This document shows positions 31,710-42,142 of a stretch of DNA of 64,000 bases, one piece after another. The notes beneath the pieces were generated by a model. The model had not been told where the DNA came from and searched no databases. It saw nothing but the letters and a program-made list of their open reading frames with translations. Each line of letters begins with the position of its first letter. The stretch's first letter is position 1. Position numbers and translations under genes: made by a program. The stretch is from positions 983,115-1,047,114 of the forward strand of contig JALMQS010000887.1 in NCBI GenBank assembly GCA_024734495.1, written 5' to 3'. Source of the stretch: Forficula auricularia. Its lineage: Eukaryota; Arthropoda; Insecta; Dermaptera; Forficulidae.

Positions 31710-31811
31710 GAATAATTAGACAAAACAATCGTATATAAAATATATCTTAAAAGAGAATCTCTCTTTAAATACATGAATTAAGAAAATAAGGACAAGTTTA
31801 TATGTGTGACT

Positions 31812-31868
31812 TTTTTATTTATCAGCCAACGTTTCGTCAACTTAGCCGACTTCTTCAGGGCTTCAAAG
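31812..31868 (-). ncRNA. Hammerhead-ribozyme-like motif, left arm
   Basis: On minus: AGCC, CTGAAGA (complement of 31852-31858), A, stem II GTCG/TGAC, GAAACGTT, GGCT. Compared with the copy at 32708-32761, stem II carries a C-to-T change on one side that leaves a G-U pair. Confidence 0.5.
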
Positions 31869-32146
31869 AGTCATGCCACACATTCGTCTAAATTTTTTTT
31901 TGTTATCTTCATTACCATTGAAGACCATCAGAAAAACAAATTTCAAAAAATATTTGGCACATTCACATAAATAATTTGTCTTTCTTTTCTTTTTTATATT
32001 AACAATTACATTAGGTATAATACAGAAATAACATAAATAGAATGAGGAAACACTGTTTTTTAAATTTGAGATTTCTTTATGTATTGTTTTTTTTTGGCTT
32101 TTCGGGCTTTATAGCCAATTTACGATACTAATTATTTATTTTTTAA

Positions 32147-32262
32147 ATTTTTCTCCACCTCCCCCGGGGTCAGGTTTTGAGTCGGATTCGAACCCGGGTC
32201 CACTTGGTTAGCAGACAGCAGGTTAGCTGACATGCTAACCCCTAGCCTACCCGACCCCCCTC
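32147..32262 (-). repeat. tRNA-derived (SINE-like) sequence in the fold-back loop
   Basis: On minus: A-box-like TAGGCTAGGGGTTAGC, a long middle part with GTCAGCTAACCTGC, and a perfect B box in CCGGGTTCGAATCCG. The spacing between the boxes is longer than in a normal tRNA, closer to a Ser/Leu type, and no acceptor stem can be drawn. It is probably a SINE head. Confidence 0.5.
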
Positions 32263-32431
32263 TATTTATGTTATTTATGTTTTAATTCTAATGTAATTGT
32301 AAATATAAAAAGAAAGACAAAAAAAGAAAAATTATTTATGTGAATGTGCCAAATATTTTTTGAAATTTGTGTTCTGATGGTCTTCAGTGGTAACGAAGAT
32401 AACAAAAAAAATGTAGACGAATGTGTGGCAT

Positions 32432-32492
32432 GACTATTTGAAGGCCTGAAGAAGTCGGCAAAGTCTACGAAACGTTGGCTGATAAATAAAAA
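32432..32492 (+). ncRNA. Hammerhead-like motif, right arm, stem II damaged
   Basis: CTGAAGA at 32446-32452, GTCG...CTAC where the copy below has GTCG...CGAC, so one pair of stem II is lost, then GAAACGTTGGCT. Confidence 0.4.
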
Positions 32493-32639
32493 AGTCACAC
32501 ATAAAAACTTTCTTTATTTTCCTATTATAAACTTTCAAATTAATACAAATTATGGACGGAAATGATAATATGTATTAGGTTAGATTTTATAATATAGGAA
32601 TTAGAATAGATTTAATTATATATAGAAATAAAAAAACAT

Positions 32640-32830
32640 TTGTGTTTCTGATGGTCTTCAATGGTAATGAAGATAAAAAGGAAATTTAGACGAATGTGTG
32701 GCATGACTATTTGAAGCTCTGAAGAAGTCGGCAAAGTCGACGAAACGTTGGCTGATAAATAAAAATGTCACACATAAAAACTTGTCCATATTTTCCTATT
32801 ATAAACTTTCAAATTAATACAAATTATGGA
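32640..32830. repeat. Third, direct copy of the fold-back arm
   Basis: TTCTGATGGTCTTCAATGGT to TTTCCTATTATAAACTTTCA repeats 32370-32560 with few changes. Confidence 0.7.
32708..32761 (+). ncRNA. Hammerhead-ribozyme-like motif, best-preserved of this family
   Basis: CTGAAGA at 32719-32725, extra A, perfect stem II GTCG/CGAC with a seven-base loop, GAAA at 32742-32745, CGTT, then stem I: AGCT with GGCT next to the core and TATTT with AAATA beyond a small internal loop. Stem III is only the self-complementary ACGT, as expected of a hammerhead that works as a dimer. Confidence 0.55.
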
Positions 32831-33164
32831 CTGAAATGATAATAATATCTATTAACCTATTAACTCTATTGACCTAAATTCATTTTCATTATTATATTTT
32901 TTATGTTGATTTTATTCAAGTGCACTTATTATTTCTTTGACTTTAAAGATTTTTAATAAAGTAAAAAGCCCAATTATGGGGAGAAACGGCACAGATAATC
33001 GAACTATAATTATTTATTTCTAAAATACAACATATTATACATTTCTAAGGTAGACAATTGTTTTAACATGTAATGCTCATTATTATTAATAAAATCTGAG
33101 ATTTTGATTTGTTTGCAGGAATCATTTATTGATTTTTTAATATCAGTTCGAATTTTACTAAGAG

Positions 33165-33241
33165 CTATTATGTCTCGTTATACTCGAATTCCAATGCACG
33201 AATAATCCGCACACGGATAATAGGGAGTTTACTGTATATTA
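33165..33241. mobile_element. Pogo/Tigger-like terminal fragment
   Basis: ATAATAGGGAGTTTACTGTA preceded by GTCTCGTTATACTCGAATTCC has the form of a pogo-type end in reverse. A related GAGAGTTTACTGTAA is at 50215. Confidence 0.4.
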
Positions 33242-33492
33242 TATGTAATTAGAATTTTGTGCAATGTTTTACGCAATAAAAGTACATATTTGACAGTTGG
33301 AGTCTTTAGGTTACTTTATCATTATATTCCTTTCAAAGCATTCCCACTCCTTCAAATATATAGTCCTTTTGCCTTAAATTTTAATTTTTTAGTTCATAAA
33401 AAAATTAATTTTGCCATATTTTAGTGCATATCTTTGCATATTTCAACATACGAGTATTATACTCCATATTACTTTCATATTTCAGCATTTTT

Positions 33493-34434
33493 AACCGACT
33501 TCAAAAAAGGAGGAGTTTCTCAATTCGACTGATTTTTTTTGTGTGTCTATGTTACCTGATATCTTCGCCAATTGTGAACCGATTTTGATAAAAAAATTTC
33601 ATTGGGTTCAGTCTAGTTTTCGATTGGTCCCGTTTTTTTTTCATTGGTACTAGACCTTTTTTGATATGTTTGTTTAGGCATAACTTCTTTGTTTATGAAC
33701 CGATTTTCATGATTCTTTTTATATTGGAAAGAGGGTACCTTAGGGGTGGTCCCATATTAATTTGGTCAAGTTCTGATGATATGATTAATGACGAATTAAC
33801 GTAAATATCCAATTCTTATGAGCAAATAATCGAAATTATAATAAATAAAATCTTTTATAAAAAATCAATCTTAAAACGTTCATTTAAAACCCGCTAACAT
33901 TTTTAGAGAATTTATACATTTATTAATTTAATTTTATTATCATTTTCTGGATTGAGGGGTCGGGATTGGGAGAGAATAATGGAACTGAAATAATTATCGG
34001 AAAAGAGGTTTTTTTATTTAATTAGTTTTTTCCTGTTATTAAAAACAAGGACTAAAAGATGATCAAGGACACTCGATGGTGGAGAAGTAATCTCCGGAAT
34101 CGAAGCTCAAAAACAATGTATGGATAAATTCATGTAAAATAATTGGTTTAATACAAATTATCATTTTCTGATTCATTCGCCCGACCCTTTCACTTACGAG
34201 ATGCATGCAAAGTATTATATTAAGTCACTATTAATAACATCACTAAAAAGAGAAAAATAAAAATAATTTTTATAAAAAAAGATAAAACCGACTTCAAAAA
34301 AATTAAATGCAACAAATAAAATAATAAAACTCAAAAATAAAATAAAATTCACTAAAAGGTATGAAATAATTATCTAATTTAGTAACAACTAAACGACGAA
34401 ATATTTACATGAAATCACTTTTTGAAGTCGGTGC
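33493..34434. mobile_element. CP family element, copy 2
   Basis: Begins AACCGACTTCAAAAAAGGAG and carries TGTGAACCGATTTTGAT, TGGTCCCATATTAATTTGG, then the TTCATTCGCCCGAC block shared with 8517-9243 and 55735-55935. A second AACCGACTTC at about 34287 starts the palindromic part. Confidence 0.6.
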
Positions 34435-35617
34435 CAAACAAACTATATAACCGAGCTTACTCGCCAATCGTACTAAGTAAAATCCGTTGAGTTTGATTCA
34501 TAAAATGTATAATGTTTGGCACCGACTTCAAAAAGTGATTTCATGTAAATATTTCGTCGTTTAGTTGTAATTAAATTAGATTATTATTTTATACCTTTTA
34601 CTGAATTACATTTTATTTTTGAGTTTTATTATTTTAAATCGAGATAACCAGATATCGGGATCTATTTCAATAACAAGTGGAGTGAGACAGGGCGATTCGT
34701 TAAGTCCTTTGCTCTTCAATCTCATTATGGATAAAATTTTGGCATATTTGACGACCCATCTTGGATACAAAATGGGAGAAAACTCCACATACCCGAGGCT
34801 GTGTGCTATGCTGATGACGTGGTTTTGGTGTCGGACAGCGAGCAAAATCTGCAAACCCTCTTGTCTCAATTCGATCGAAATGGCAGAAAGATTAAATATG
34901 GAAATATCCATTGGAAAAACAAAATGTCTTGTGATAGCGAAAGAACACCTTAACTGTGAAATTAAACTTAAAAATACAACATTAGATCAAGTTGAAAAAT
35001 TTAACTATTTGGGAGCCGAGATTTCGGCGCACAGAGATCTGAGCCAAGAGGTTAAAACCCAAGTAACAAAAGGTGCTAGGATAGCTGGATGTCTATATGG
35101 TTTGGTCTGGAAAAATAAATATATGTCAGCAAAAAGCAAAGTACGAATTTATAAGACCTGCGTACGTCCAGTGTTAACATATGCAGCAGAAACCAGAGCA
35201 TCAACAATTACCACCCAACAACTACTCCGAACAACAGAGATGAGAATAATAAGGGCTATACATGGGAAAACATTAAGGGATAGAATCCGCAGCAAAGATC
35301 TAAGAGAACTAAGCGAAATCCAGGATATAGTGGAATGGATCGATGTGAGAAAAGAGAGGATGGGGGGAACATGTGGAACGAATGACGGATGACCGCCTTG
35401 CAAAAATCGTGAAGGAAAATCGCCCACGTGGCACACGGAGCAGAGGGCGGCCGAAAAAAAGATGGAAAGATGTCGCAGCAAGAAACTAACGTCTTTTATT
35501 CTTTTTTTCTTATTGGAAAGAACAGGCGAAAGCCTATAGAGAAGATGAAGAAGAAGAAAGATTATTTTATTTGATACATTTAATTTTTTTGAAGTCGATT
35601 TTATTTTTTATAATTTT
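34286..35617. repeat. CP palindrome (two inverted arms), split by an RTE insertion
   Basis: Arm 34286-34434 and inverted arm 34515-34636 plus 35561-35617 face each other across GGTGCCAAACAAACTATA...GTTTGGCACC. The same palindrome without interruption is at 55925-56345 and 60065-60430. The right arm is broken by the LINE at 34637-35560. Confidence 0.7.
34637..35560 (+). mobile_element. RTE-like LINE insertion with 9-bp target duplication, dead reverse transcriptase
   Basis: ATTATTTTA at 34628-34636 is repeated at 35561-35569. The insert reads SGVRQGDSLSPLLFNLIMDK (fingers/palm), then in the next frame AVCYADDVVLVSDSEQNLQ with the catalytic YADD, then again in the first frame LNMEISIGKTKCLVIAKE, VEKFNYLGAEISA and TYAAETRASTITTQQLLR. 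So two shifts surround YADD (about 34790 and 34880). The 3' end is a GAAGATGAAGAAG-type tail. 5'-truncated and inactive. Confidence 0.9.
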
Positions 35618-35619
35618 TT

Positions 35620-36890
35620 TAACTGCGTATTTTTGGCAGTTTTTAGTGCATAAATCTCCGGACTCTAATTATAAGTTATTTAAATAAATATTGAATATAA
35701 GAAAGGGTAGGTGGGTATCGTAAAGTCATGTGAATGGGTACATCAGTTTATTTATATATTTAATAGAAATTTAAAATGAGGGTGTTTGAGTGTACAAAAT
35801 GACTATTTTTAGGTAATTTTTGTACCAGTTGGAGTTCTGACTAAAGTGGCATTATCTTAAAATTATCAAAAAATTCCACGAATTTACTCTTTCTCCCCTT
35901 ATCAACAACAAATAAGAATGAATTTGATATCTCAAGTAGGTACCCTACGTATACAAGTCCACTTCCCAGTTTGGCGGCTTATTATGAATCCTTTCAATTT
36001 TTTTTGAACCCGGAATACTTTTAAAATAATTCTCCTGTGAAACTCATCTACTGTTTGTTGAATAATAAAAAAGGCTACCCCCGCAGCTCCTGACTCACCC
36101 CCGCCGGACGCTGAAGGGTATTTACGATGGTGATGTCCACTTCGGACGAAAAGAGCCTTCACTTTTGAGCTGAGCATCTCGCAAGGGTTGTTTACCCCTC
36201 TAAATGTTTACAAGCCTTGTATAGGGTGGTATGGCGGGGGTGGAGGTTTGAGGGTTGCTCTCGTCTGCCGAGTTGAGAATGTTTGCCATGCCAATGCCCC
36301 CGGGGGCTAATCGTGGCTTGTTGAGACTCTCATCGTTTGCTGCCTGCCTGGCAAATACTCCTCATCTTTTGGAATCGAGAAATAGCTAGTATTAAAATAT
36401 TTACATTCCAACTAAAAGTTCGGAGATGCGTGTGTGTGTTTGCAATTGGTTTTATTAAATTTTACAACCTTTTCGTTTTATATTTTTATTTGTGGAATGG
36501 TTTTTGTAATATGCAGAAGTTTGCCGTTTGACAAACAAGGAAATGTTAAATTTTTACTTTCATTTATTTAGAATATAAGTGATAGTAATGGAATGCTTAT
36601 TCTGGAAATGCATGCAATGCATTTTTTTACTTTATCCAATGCGAAGCATGGGTATTTTTTGAACAAAAATTTAAATTAATTAAAAATTTTATTTATAGAC
36701 TAAACATGGCGGATATAGACTATAATTCTTATTTTCATTTTAGGTATATTGATTAAAAATAAAATAAAATAATCTCTCTTTAAATAAATATAAATTAACT
36801 AGCTTCGACAAATTAACCCCCCGAACCCCCTTCTTTGGGTGGTTTTATGGGGAATTTTTTTAAACAAAAGTTGTCAGAAATTAATAAGTT
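35620..36890. other. No gene recognised; GC-richer patch
   Basis: 36050-36340 is clearly less AT-rich than its surroundings (CCCCCGCAGCTCCTGACTC, GCCCCCGGGGGC) with open frames on both strands, but no domain or splice pattern supports an exon. It may be a repeat fragment. Confidence 0.35.
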
Positions 36891-36892
36891 GT

Positions 36893-37190
36893 TGTAGGGA
36901 AATAAGGACAATAGCTTATTCAAATAATCTTTATTTTTTGCCAACGTTTCGTCAACTTTGTTTACTTCCTCAGAAAGATGTTTTAAGATTTAAATAGGAA
37001 AATATTTTCAATCTATTCTATGACTGGCCTTATGTGTTTGCTAAGAATGAATATTTATAAAATGAAAAATATGCAAAGAAGTTAATTTGTTTGAGCCCTG
37101 AGAAAGTCAACAAAGTTTACGAAACGTTGGGAAAAAATATAAATTATTTGCATAAGCTATTGTCCTTATTTCCCTACAACAATTTATTAA
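36893..37190. repeat. Fold-back with ~90-bp arms and paired hammerhead-like motifs
   Basis: TTGTAGGGAAATAAGGACAA at the left is mirrored at the right end. Each arm contains the module: minus at 36936-36977 (CTGAGGA, stem II GTAAAC/GTTGAC with one mismatch, GAAACGTTGGC) and plus at 37092-37135 (CTGAGAA, so the conserved G is lost; GTCAAC/GTTTAC; GAAACGTTGGG). Confidence 0.65.
36936..36977 (-). ncRNA. Hammerhead-like motif, left arm of the 36.9-kb fold-back
   Basis: CTGAGGA is the complement of 36967-36973, GAAACGTT the complement of 36943-36950. Stem II has five of six pairs. Stem I is not convincing beyond GCC/GGC-type contacts, so this may be inactive. Confidence 0.4.
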
Positions 37191-37375
37191 TTTAATCGAT
37201 GGACATAAATAATCAAAATAAGTTGTCAGAAATCCCATCCCATAAAACTTTGCTCAAAACAAAATTTCCCGTAGACTATATAATTTAGGAGTTATTTGAT
37301 AATTTCCATTAGTGCGCCCTCCAAACTCCCTTTTGGGGTCAAAATATCAAAATTTTATATAGAAACTAGCTGCAA

Positions 37376-37578
37376 GGCACGCCCTCTGGACCCCCAGCCC
37401 TCGAACCCCAGCCCCACCCCCCACTCCCACCCACCACACCCCCCGAAACCCACCCATCAACCCCACCCCCGCACCATGCCCAACCCCCCGCCCCCACACC
37501 ACCACCCCAACACTCAATTCCGCACCCTAACCCACTAACCCACCCCCCACCATGCACCCGTTTCCAACCCCCGCCCCC
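37376..37578. repeat. C-rich, G-poor stretch within a duplicated repeat
   Basis: About 190 bases of CCCCACC/CCCAACC-type sequence on +, with runs of five or six C. It lies between two copies of a repeat (GGGGTCAAAATATCAAA at about 37335 and 37732; GGTGGTTTTATGGGGAA at about 36839 and 37584). The minus strand could form G-quadruplexes. Proteins read from it are low-complexity artefacts. Confidence 0.6.
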
Positions 37579-37739
37579 CTTTTTAGGTGGTTTTTTGGGG
37601 AACTTTTTTAAACTAAAGTTGTCAAAAATTACATCCCCTACAACTTTGTTTATCATAAAATTTGCCGTAGGATTAATAGTTTAGGAGTTATTTGATCATT
37701 TTCATTCGAGCGCCCCCAAACCCCCTTCTGGGGTCAAAA

Positions 37740-38010
37740 TATCAAATCGTTATATAGCTAAAAACGTAAGTTAGAAGACATCTGATGTAAATATGAAATT
37801 TCATAATAATCCCTTCAGCCGTTTTTACGTGAAGTGTGAGCAACTTTTCGGAAACCACTGAAACAGACATACAGACATACATAGATACAGACATACAGAC
37901 AGGAATTTTGTTGAGGGTGTTTTCGTTCATAACTTTGCTTGAAACGTGTGCAACCAAAATTTGGCGTGATTTGGAGCAATGTACAGACAAAACCTTAATT
38001 TTATATATAT
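37740..38010. repeat. Dispersed repeat with ACAGACATAC units
   Basis: Contains several ACAGACATAC/ACATAGATAC units and ends in a TATATATA run. Sequence of the same style (GAAATTTGGAG, CCACTGGACATAG) is at 42340-42420; both look like a widespread arthropod repeat class. Confidence 0.4.
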
Positions 38011-38159
38011 AGATGAACGTAAGTTAGAAGACAACTGCGATGTTATTGCATCCATTACCTTTGCTGAAGATCTGGAGGAATCGAAAAATATACTATATAA
38101 TATTCGTCTAGATTAATTTTTAACAACGCTTAGAGAAATTTCTCTAAAAAAATTACGCT

Positions 38160-38232
38160 CTTGCCTAGAATCGAACCGACGAACTCTTGAACTATGGTCA
38201 TTGGCTCTAGCGATTACACCATTGGGACATTA
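38160..38232 (-). repeat. tRNA-like sequence
   Basis: On minus: CCCAATGGTGTAATCGCTAGAGC (A-box region), then GTTCAAGAG, then CGTCGGTTCGATTCTAGGC with a good B box. The acceptor stem does not pair. It is flanked by AAATTTGAAATATAAT-type repeats that recall the tandem units at 62.1-64.0 kb. Probably a SINE head. Confidence 0.45.
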
Positions 38233-38807
38233 ATATTTCTATCTTGATTTCTCTTACTAAAACTAGATATTTTTGATTTAGACTTTGTGTCGAGATAATA
38301 TTGTATTCATTTGAACTCGAATGAAAATGAAAAAACACCAATTGATTTTAAATTAAAAAACATTAAACATGTATTAATTAACGAGGCAAATTTGAAATAT
38401 AATTGTCAGCTAGGATTTTAAACTGACAGCTCCAATGGATTTTCATTAACCAGGCAAATTTGAAATATAATTTTAATTTGCACTCGAATTTTGAAATGAA
38501 AGACTCCAATTCATTTTAAATTAAGAAACATTAAATATATTTTTTGTAATTAATTAAATTAATTGAACCGCGTAAATTTGAATAATTTCCATGATTCAGT
38601 CTGCGAATTTTTTTGCAGTTCATAAATCATTTCATTATTTTTGTTTTGAAAAGGAAAAATGAAATTTAAATTTAAATATATTCATAATTATTCCCCCCCC
38701 CCACCACTCAAAAGTTAAAGAGGCGAAACTTTTAAGAGACGATGTATTTTCGGTAGTTTACGGGTATACATTTGGAGTGTGGTTTTTTAAGAGGAATAAA
38801 ATTTTTT

Positions 38808-38892
38808 GGACCGAGACGCTGCCCGCCAGGGCACTCAGCCCGGAGGGCCGAGCTTCGAGGGCGTGCCGAAGGCACGCACGAAAAGCTCGTAC
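38808..38892. repeat. GC-rich structured element G1, copy 1
   Basis: ACCGAGACGCTGCCCGCCAG, CCCGGAGGGCCGAGC, then the perfect hairpin GCGTGCCGAAGGCACGC and AAAAGCTCGTACG. Copies at 43736-43808 and 61622-61708 keep the hairpins with compensating differences in the loop. It stands out in AT-rich DNA and looks selected for RNA or DNA structure. Function unknown. Confidence 0.6.
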
Positions 38893-39011
38893 GAAAGATA
38901 GGAAGCTGTTTATGTTTTAGACCGCAAAATCAAAAATCCACTATTTTTCAGTTCAGGGGTCACATTTCAAAATAATAAAAAAAACTTCCCGATATTTAGC
39001 ATTAATAATCC

Positions 39012-39170
39012 CGAGGGGTGAACCGCGATTGGAATTAAGTGTCCACCGTCTTTGGAATTATTTTGAATTACTTTGGAATTCATTAGATAATCTATTGTCT
39101 TCTATTGCCTTCTACTTGGAAATGAAAGTGGAAGTAGGTGTACACAATTTTAGGTCTAGGTTCACTCCTC
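39012..39170. mobile_element. hAT-like MITE family M1, copy 3
   Basis: GAGGGGTGAACCGCGATTGG and GGTTCACTCCTC are the inverted ends. The 8-bp duplication seen in the other two copies is not found, because the right side directly abuts a 5'-truncated LINE. Confidence 0.7.
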
Positions 39171-39173
39171 AAA

Positions 39174-40630
39174 TAAACCTAAAATTCCTAAAAAAGGAGA
39201 CACATCACAAATCTCTAATTACAGGCCTATCTCGATCACCTCTGTTCTTTCCAAATTAATGGAATTAGTCATAAACCAACACGTCCTTCATCACTTAGAA
39301 AACAATAAATTAATTCACGATAGGCAATATGGATTCAGACAAAATCGTTCCACAGGCGACATCTTAACCTATGTCACCCACACCTTGAACAATACTCTAG
39401 AGGCCGGAAAAGAAACCCTCGCTGTAGCCCTTGATATCTCCAAAGCTTTTGACCAGGTTTGGCACAAAAATCTTCTTGCCAAACTACCAGCCTTTGGATT
39501 CACACCAACACTTCGCAAATGGATTGAAAGCTTTCTGACAAACCGAAGTATAAAAGTTGTGGTGGATGGAACATCTTCTGAATCGTTCTCCACAAACTCT
39601 GGTGTTCCCCAAGGCTCTGTAATCTCCTCCACACTCTTCCTTATTTATATAAACGACCTTATTGATCAAACGGCAAACCCCACTCATTGTTACGCCGACG
39701 ATAGCACTCTACACGGCAAACCCTCTCTCCCGAATAATCGAATCAATATTGCCTCCTCAATTACTCTCGACCTAGACAAACTGAATAAATGGGGCTCTCA
39801 AAATTTAGTTAACTTCAATTCAAACAAGACTCAATGTTGTCTAATTTCTAGGCGCGAAAATAGAGATTTCCCTGATATTCACTTCGATTCGAATACCCTG
39901 AAAATGTGTGACAGCCTATCCATGTTGGGCGTCTCTGTCGCATCTGACCTGTCTTGGAATGAACACATCTCCTCTGTGGCGAAATCTGCAGCAAGGAAGA
40001 TTGGCTTCTTATTCAGGTCCAAGCGATTTTACAAACCCCCACAACTTCTCACCATCTACAAGGCCCAAATCCGCCCCTATCTCGAATACGGCTCTCATCT
40101 GTGGAGAGGAGCCTCAAAATATTCTCTTGCTACCCTTGATGCAATTCAGAAACGAGCCGTCAGGCTAATTGACGATTCTACCCTCACCGACTCCCTCGAC
40201 TCGCTGGCTCATCGAAGAGATGTCTCCGCCCTTTCCCTTTTCTATAGATACTATCACGGCAGGTGCTCTGATGAGATAAAATCAATAATTCCCCCCCAAA
40301 GCATGCTTTGCACGCAGCACACGTTTTGCCGACTCCCAACACTCTTTCGCGGTCAAATTAGAAAAGTGCCGGACCACTTCATTCGCGAATTCATATATCC
40401 CCATGACGTCAAGGAACTGGAACTCTCTCCCAGCCTCTATCTTTCCCAGCACCTATGATCTTCAAACCTTCAAAACCAGGGTGCATAGACACCTACGTCT
40501 ACACCCTCTCACTTAAACAACTTTCCCTTCTCTTCGGTAATGCAAGGGTCTTTCGAGATCCATAGGGGCTACATCTTTACTGGTGCACCCCTTCTTGCAT
40601 TCGATTGCATTAAAAAAAAAAAAAAAATGT
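39174..40630 (+). mobile_element. LINE J1 copy 4, longest copy, 5'-truncated
   Basis: The sequence begins PKIPKKGDTSQISNYRPISI (RT motif 1 region) with a frame shift near 39258, and then continues in one 399-codon frame. After the stop at 40458 the 3' region contains TGCAAGGGTCTTTCGAGATCC and CTGGTGCACCCCTTCTTGC, and ends in an A-tail at about 40613-40627. It provides the reference for the three other J1 copies (1096, 10736/11217, 27640). Confidence 0.93.
39259..40458 (+). CDS. LINE J1 reverse transcriptase, palm to C-terminus (partial)
   Basis: This 399-residue frame is the main part of a Jockey/CR1-type reverse transcriptase that copies LINE RNA at the nick made by the element's endonuclease. 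Motifs: YGFRQNRST (from residue 24), DISKAFDQVWH (from 59, first catalytic Asp), GVPQGSVIS (from 115), CYADDSTLHG (YADD 145-148), then the conserved SMLGVSVASDLSWNEHISS and LEYGSHLWRG. All three catalytic Asp are present. The endonuclease and RT N-terminus are missing, so it cannot mobilise itself. The end (QHL) may be an early stop: related frames continue past it. The M at 39259 is internal, not a real start. Confidence 0.92.
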   Translation: MELVINQHVLHHLENNKLIHDRQYGFRQNRSTGDILTYVTHTLNNTLEAGKETLAVALDISKAFDQVWHKNLLAKLPAFGFTPTLRKWIESFLTNRSIKVVVDGTSSESFSTNSGVPQGSVISSTLFLIYINDLIDQTANPTHCYADDSTLHGKPSLPNNRINIASSITLDLDKLNKWGSQNLVNFNSNKTQCCLISRRENRDFPDIHFDSNTLKMCDSLSMLGVSVASDLSWNEHISSVAKSAARKIGFLFRSKRFYKPPQLLTIYKAQIRPYLEYGSHLWRGASKYSLATLDAIQKRAVRLIDDSTLTDSLDSLAHRRDVSALSLFYRYYHGRCSDEIKSIIPPQSMLCTQHTFCRLPTLFRGQIRKVPDHFIREFIYPHDVKELELSPSLYLSQHL

Positions 40631-41031
40631 ACCAAATTTGAATGCTAAAACTTAAAATGGAGGAGATAGAGCATTTTAAATATTTCAAAAATTTAACCGA
40701 AAATGACAAAAAGATATATCACCCTTTAGAGGACAAATAGAGCAAAATATTCAAATATGTTTTTTGTATTTCAATGCTACACCTTTTTAAACTAAACCCA
40801 TATCGATATTTTTTCTTGTTTAAGAGGTTTTGAAAACCTCTGAAAACATATTTTGGGGCCCTTGCCTCCCTTTAGGGTTCGAATTTCAAAATATCCCTTC
40901 TTAGAACACCCATAAATTGTTTAAAGAATATACACTCCAAATTTCATCTTTCTAGGTCAAGCGGTTTAGGCTTTTCGTTGATAGATGAATGAATGATGAA
41001 ACATCACCTTCTCTTTTTAAATATATTAAGA
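40631..41031. other. Repeat-like non-coding stretch
   Basis: CCAAATTTCATCTTTCTAGG and GTTGATAGATGAATGAATGA have the style of the same arthropod repeat class as 42300-42420. No gene. Confidence 0.35.
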
Positions 41032-42142
41032 TTAGACCAGGCAAATTAGACCGAAAAATGGTCTCGCTGGCCAATAAATATGCACAAGCTGGAAATAATT
41101 TTAATCGACGTTAGGCATCCGAAATAAGAGTAATATGAGTTTGCGACGGTTATCTGGCTGGTGCTAAATTTTTGAGGGCCTAAAAACCACGAAAATTTTG
41201 GACTTTTTTCAGATTTTCACTTATAACTCAAAAACCATGCGTCCTACAGAAAATTTTCACTCTTATCAAAATGAAAGAGCATAAATTCTGCATGGAATAA
41301 CCTACTTAAAAGTTAAAATCGGGTCAGCCATTTACAATCGATTGTCAAAGATAGGCATTTTTTACAAACTTGTCCTAAAAGTGAATTATGCTCATTTATA
41401 GGTGGTTCATAAGCATGCAGTGTTAATAGTTGTTAATTGCCCAAAACATGAGATTGGCAAAGTTTCATCTTAATTGGACAACGGTAACCCGGCCGCAATG
41501 AGGTTGTAGTTTTTGAAAAACTGCAAAAAATTGCAGTTTTTCATTCATCAAATGAAAACCACTCATTCTATAAACTTGATTCTTCATTTTTTTAGGAAAT
41601 TTTGTTGGCTTGAAGTTTTACTTGAGCTACTTTTTTGTTAAAGCTTTAATATTTGAAAATATCCAGCATTTTCCAAGACAGAACATGATCCGACCTCATT
41701 GTCCAATTGAGGTAAAACTTTGCCAATTGGCAACTATTATGGGAGTCAGCACTGCAAAAATCCGAAAAATGGTTTCTTGTGACCACCTAATAATTCACTT
41801 TTAGGACAAGTTTGTAAAAATTGCTTATCTTTGACGATTGATTGTGGCTAAACGGCTAAACAAATTTTAACTTTAAGTAAGTTATTCGACGCTAAATTTT
41901 ATGCTCTTTTTTATTGGTAAGAGTAAAATTTTCTGTAGGACACATGGTTTTCGAGTCATAAGCGAAAATCTGAAAAAAGTTCAAAATATTCGTAGTTAAT
42001 AGGCCCTCAAAAATTTAACACCACCCAGAAACCGCCCCAAACTCATATAACTCTTATTTTTGATGCCTAACGTCGATTAAAATTATTTCCAGTTTGTGCA
42101 TATTTATTGGCAAGCAGAAGACTAATTTGCTTAGACTATATG
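41032..42142. repeat. Giant fold-back, 1.1 kb, arms of 380-500 bp
   Basis: The left half (TGGCCAATAAATATGCACAA, TTTTAATCGACGTTAGGCAT, ACAAACTTGTCCTAAAAGTG) is mirrored nearly in full in the right half up to 42142. Even the inner part (AAGTTTCATCTTAATTGGAC against TCCAATTGAGGTAAAACTTT) pairs, so the structure is almost one palindrome with its centre near 41580. Arms differ at many positions, so it is not recent. No protein. Confidence 0.75.

Larger units (their letters stand above)
31790..32525. repeat. Fold-back with ~190-bp arms, each carrying a hammerhead-like motif
   Basis: 31790-31980 recurs inverted at 32330-32525. The loop of about 350 bases holds a tRNA-like sequence. A third, direct partial copy of the right arm follows at 32640-32830. 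In all three copies the motif CTGAAGAAGTCGGC...GAAACGTTGGCTGATAAA is kept. Confidence 0.75.

Noticed and set aside
34606..35481. Long minus-strand frames opposite the RTE insertion
   Set aside because: They are antisense shadows of the reverse transcriptase on +.
36050..36340. GC-richer block as a host exon or CpG-type promoter
   Set aside because: No conserved protein wording, no convincing splice sites and no adjoining gene.
37366..37656. Glycine/tryptophan-rich frame on minus, proline-rich frame on plus
   Set aside because: Both are translations of the C-rich low-complexity stretch, without splice or domain support.
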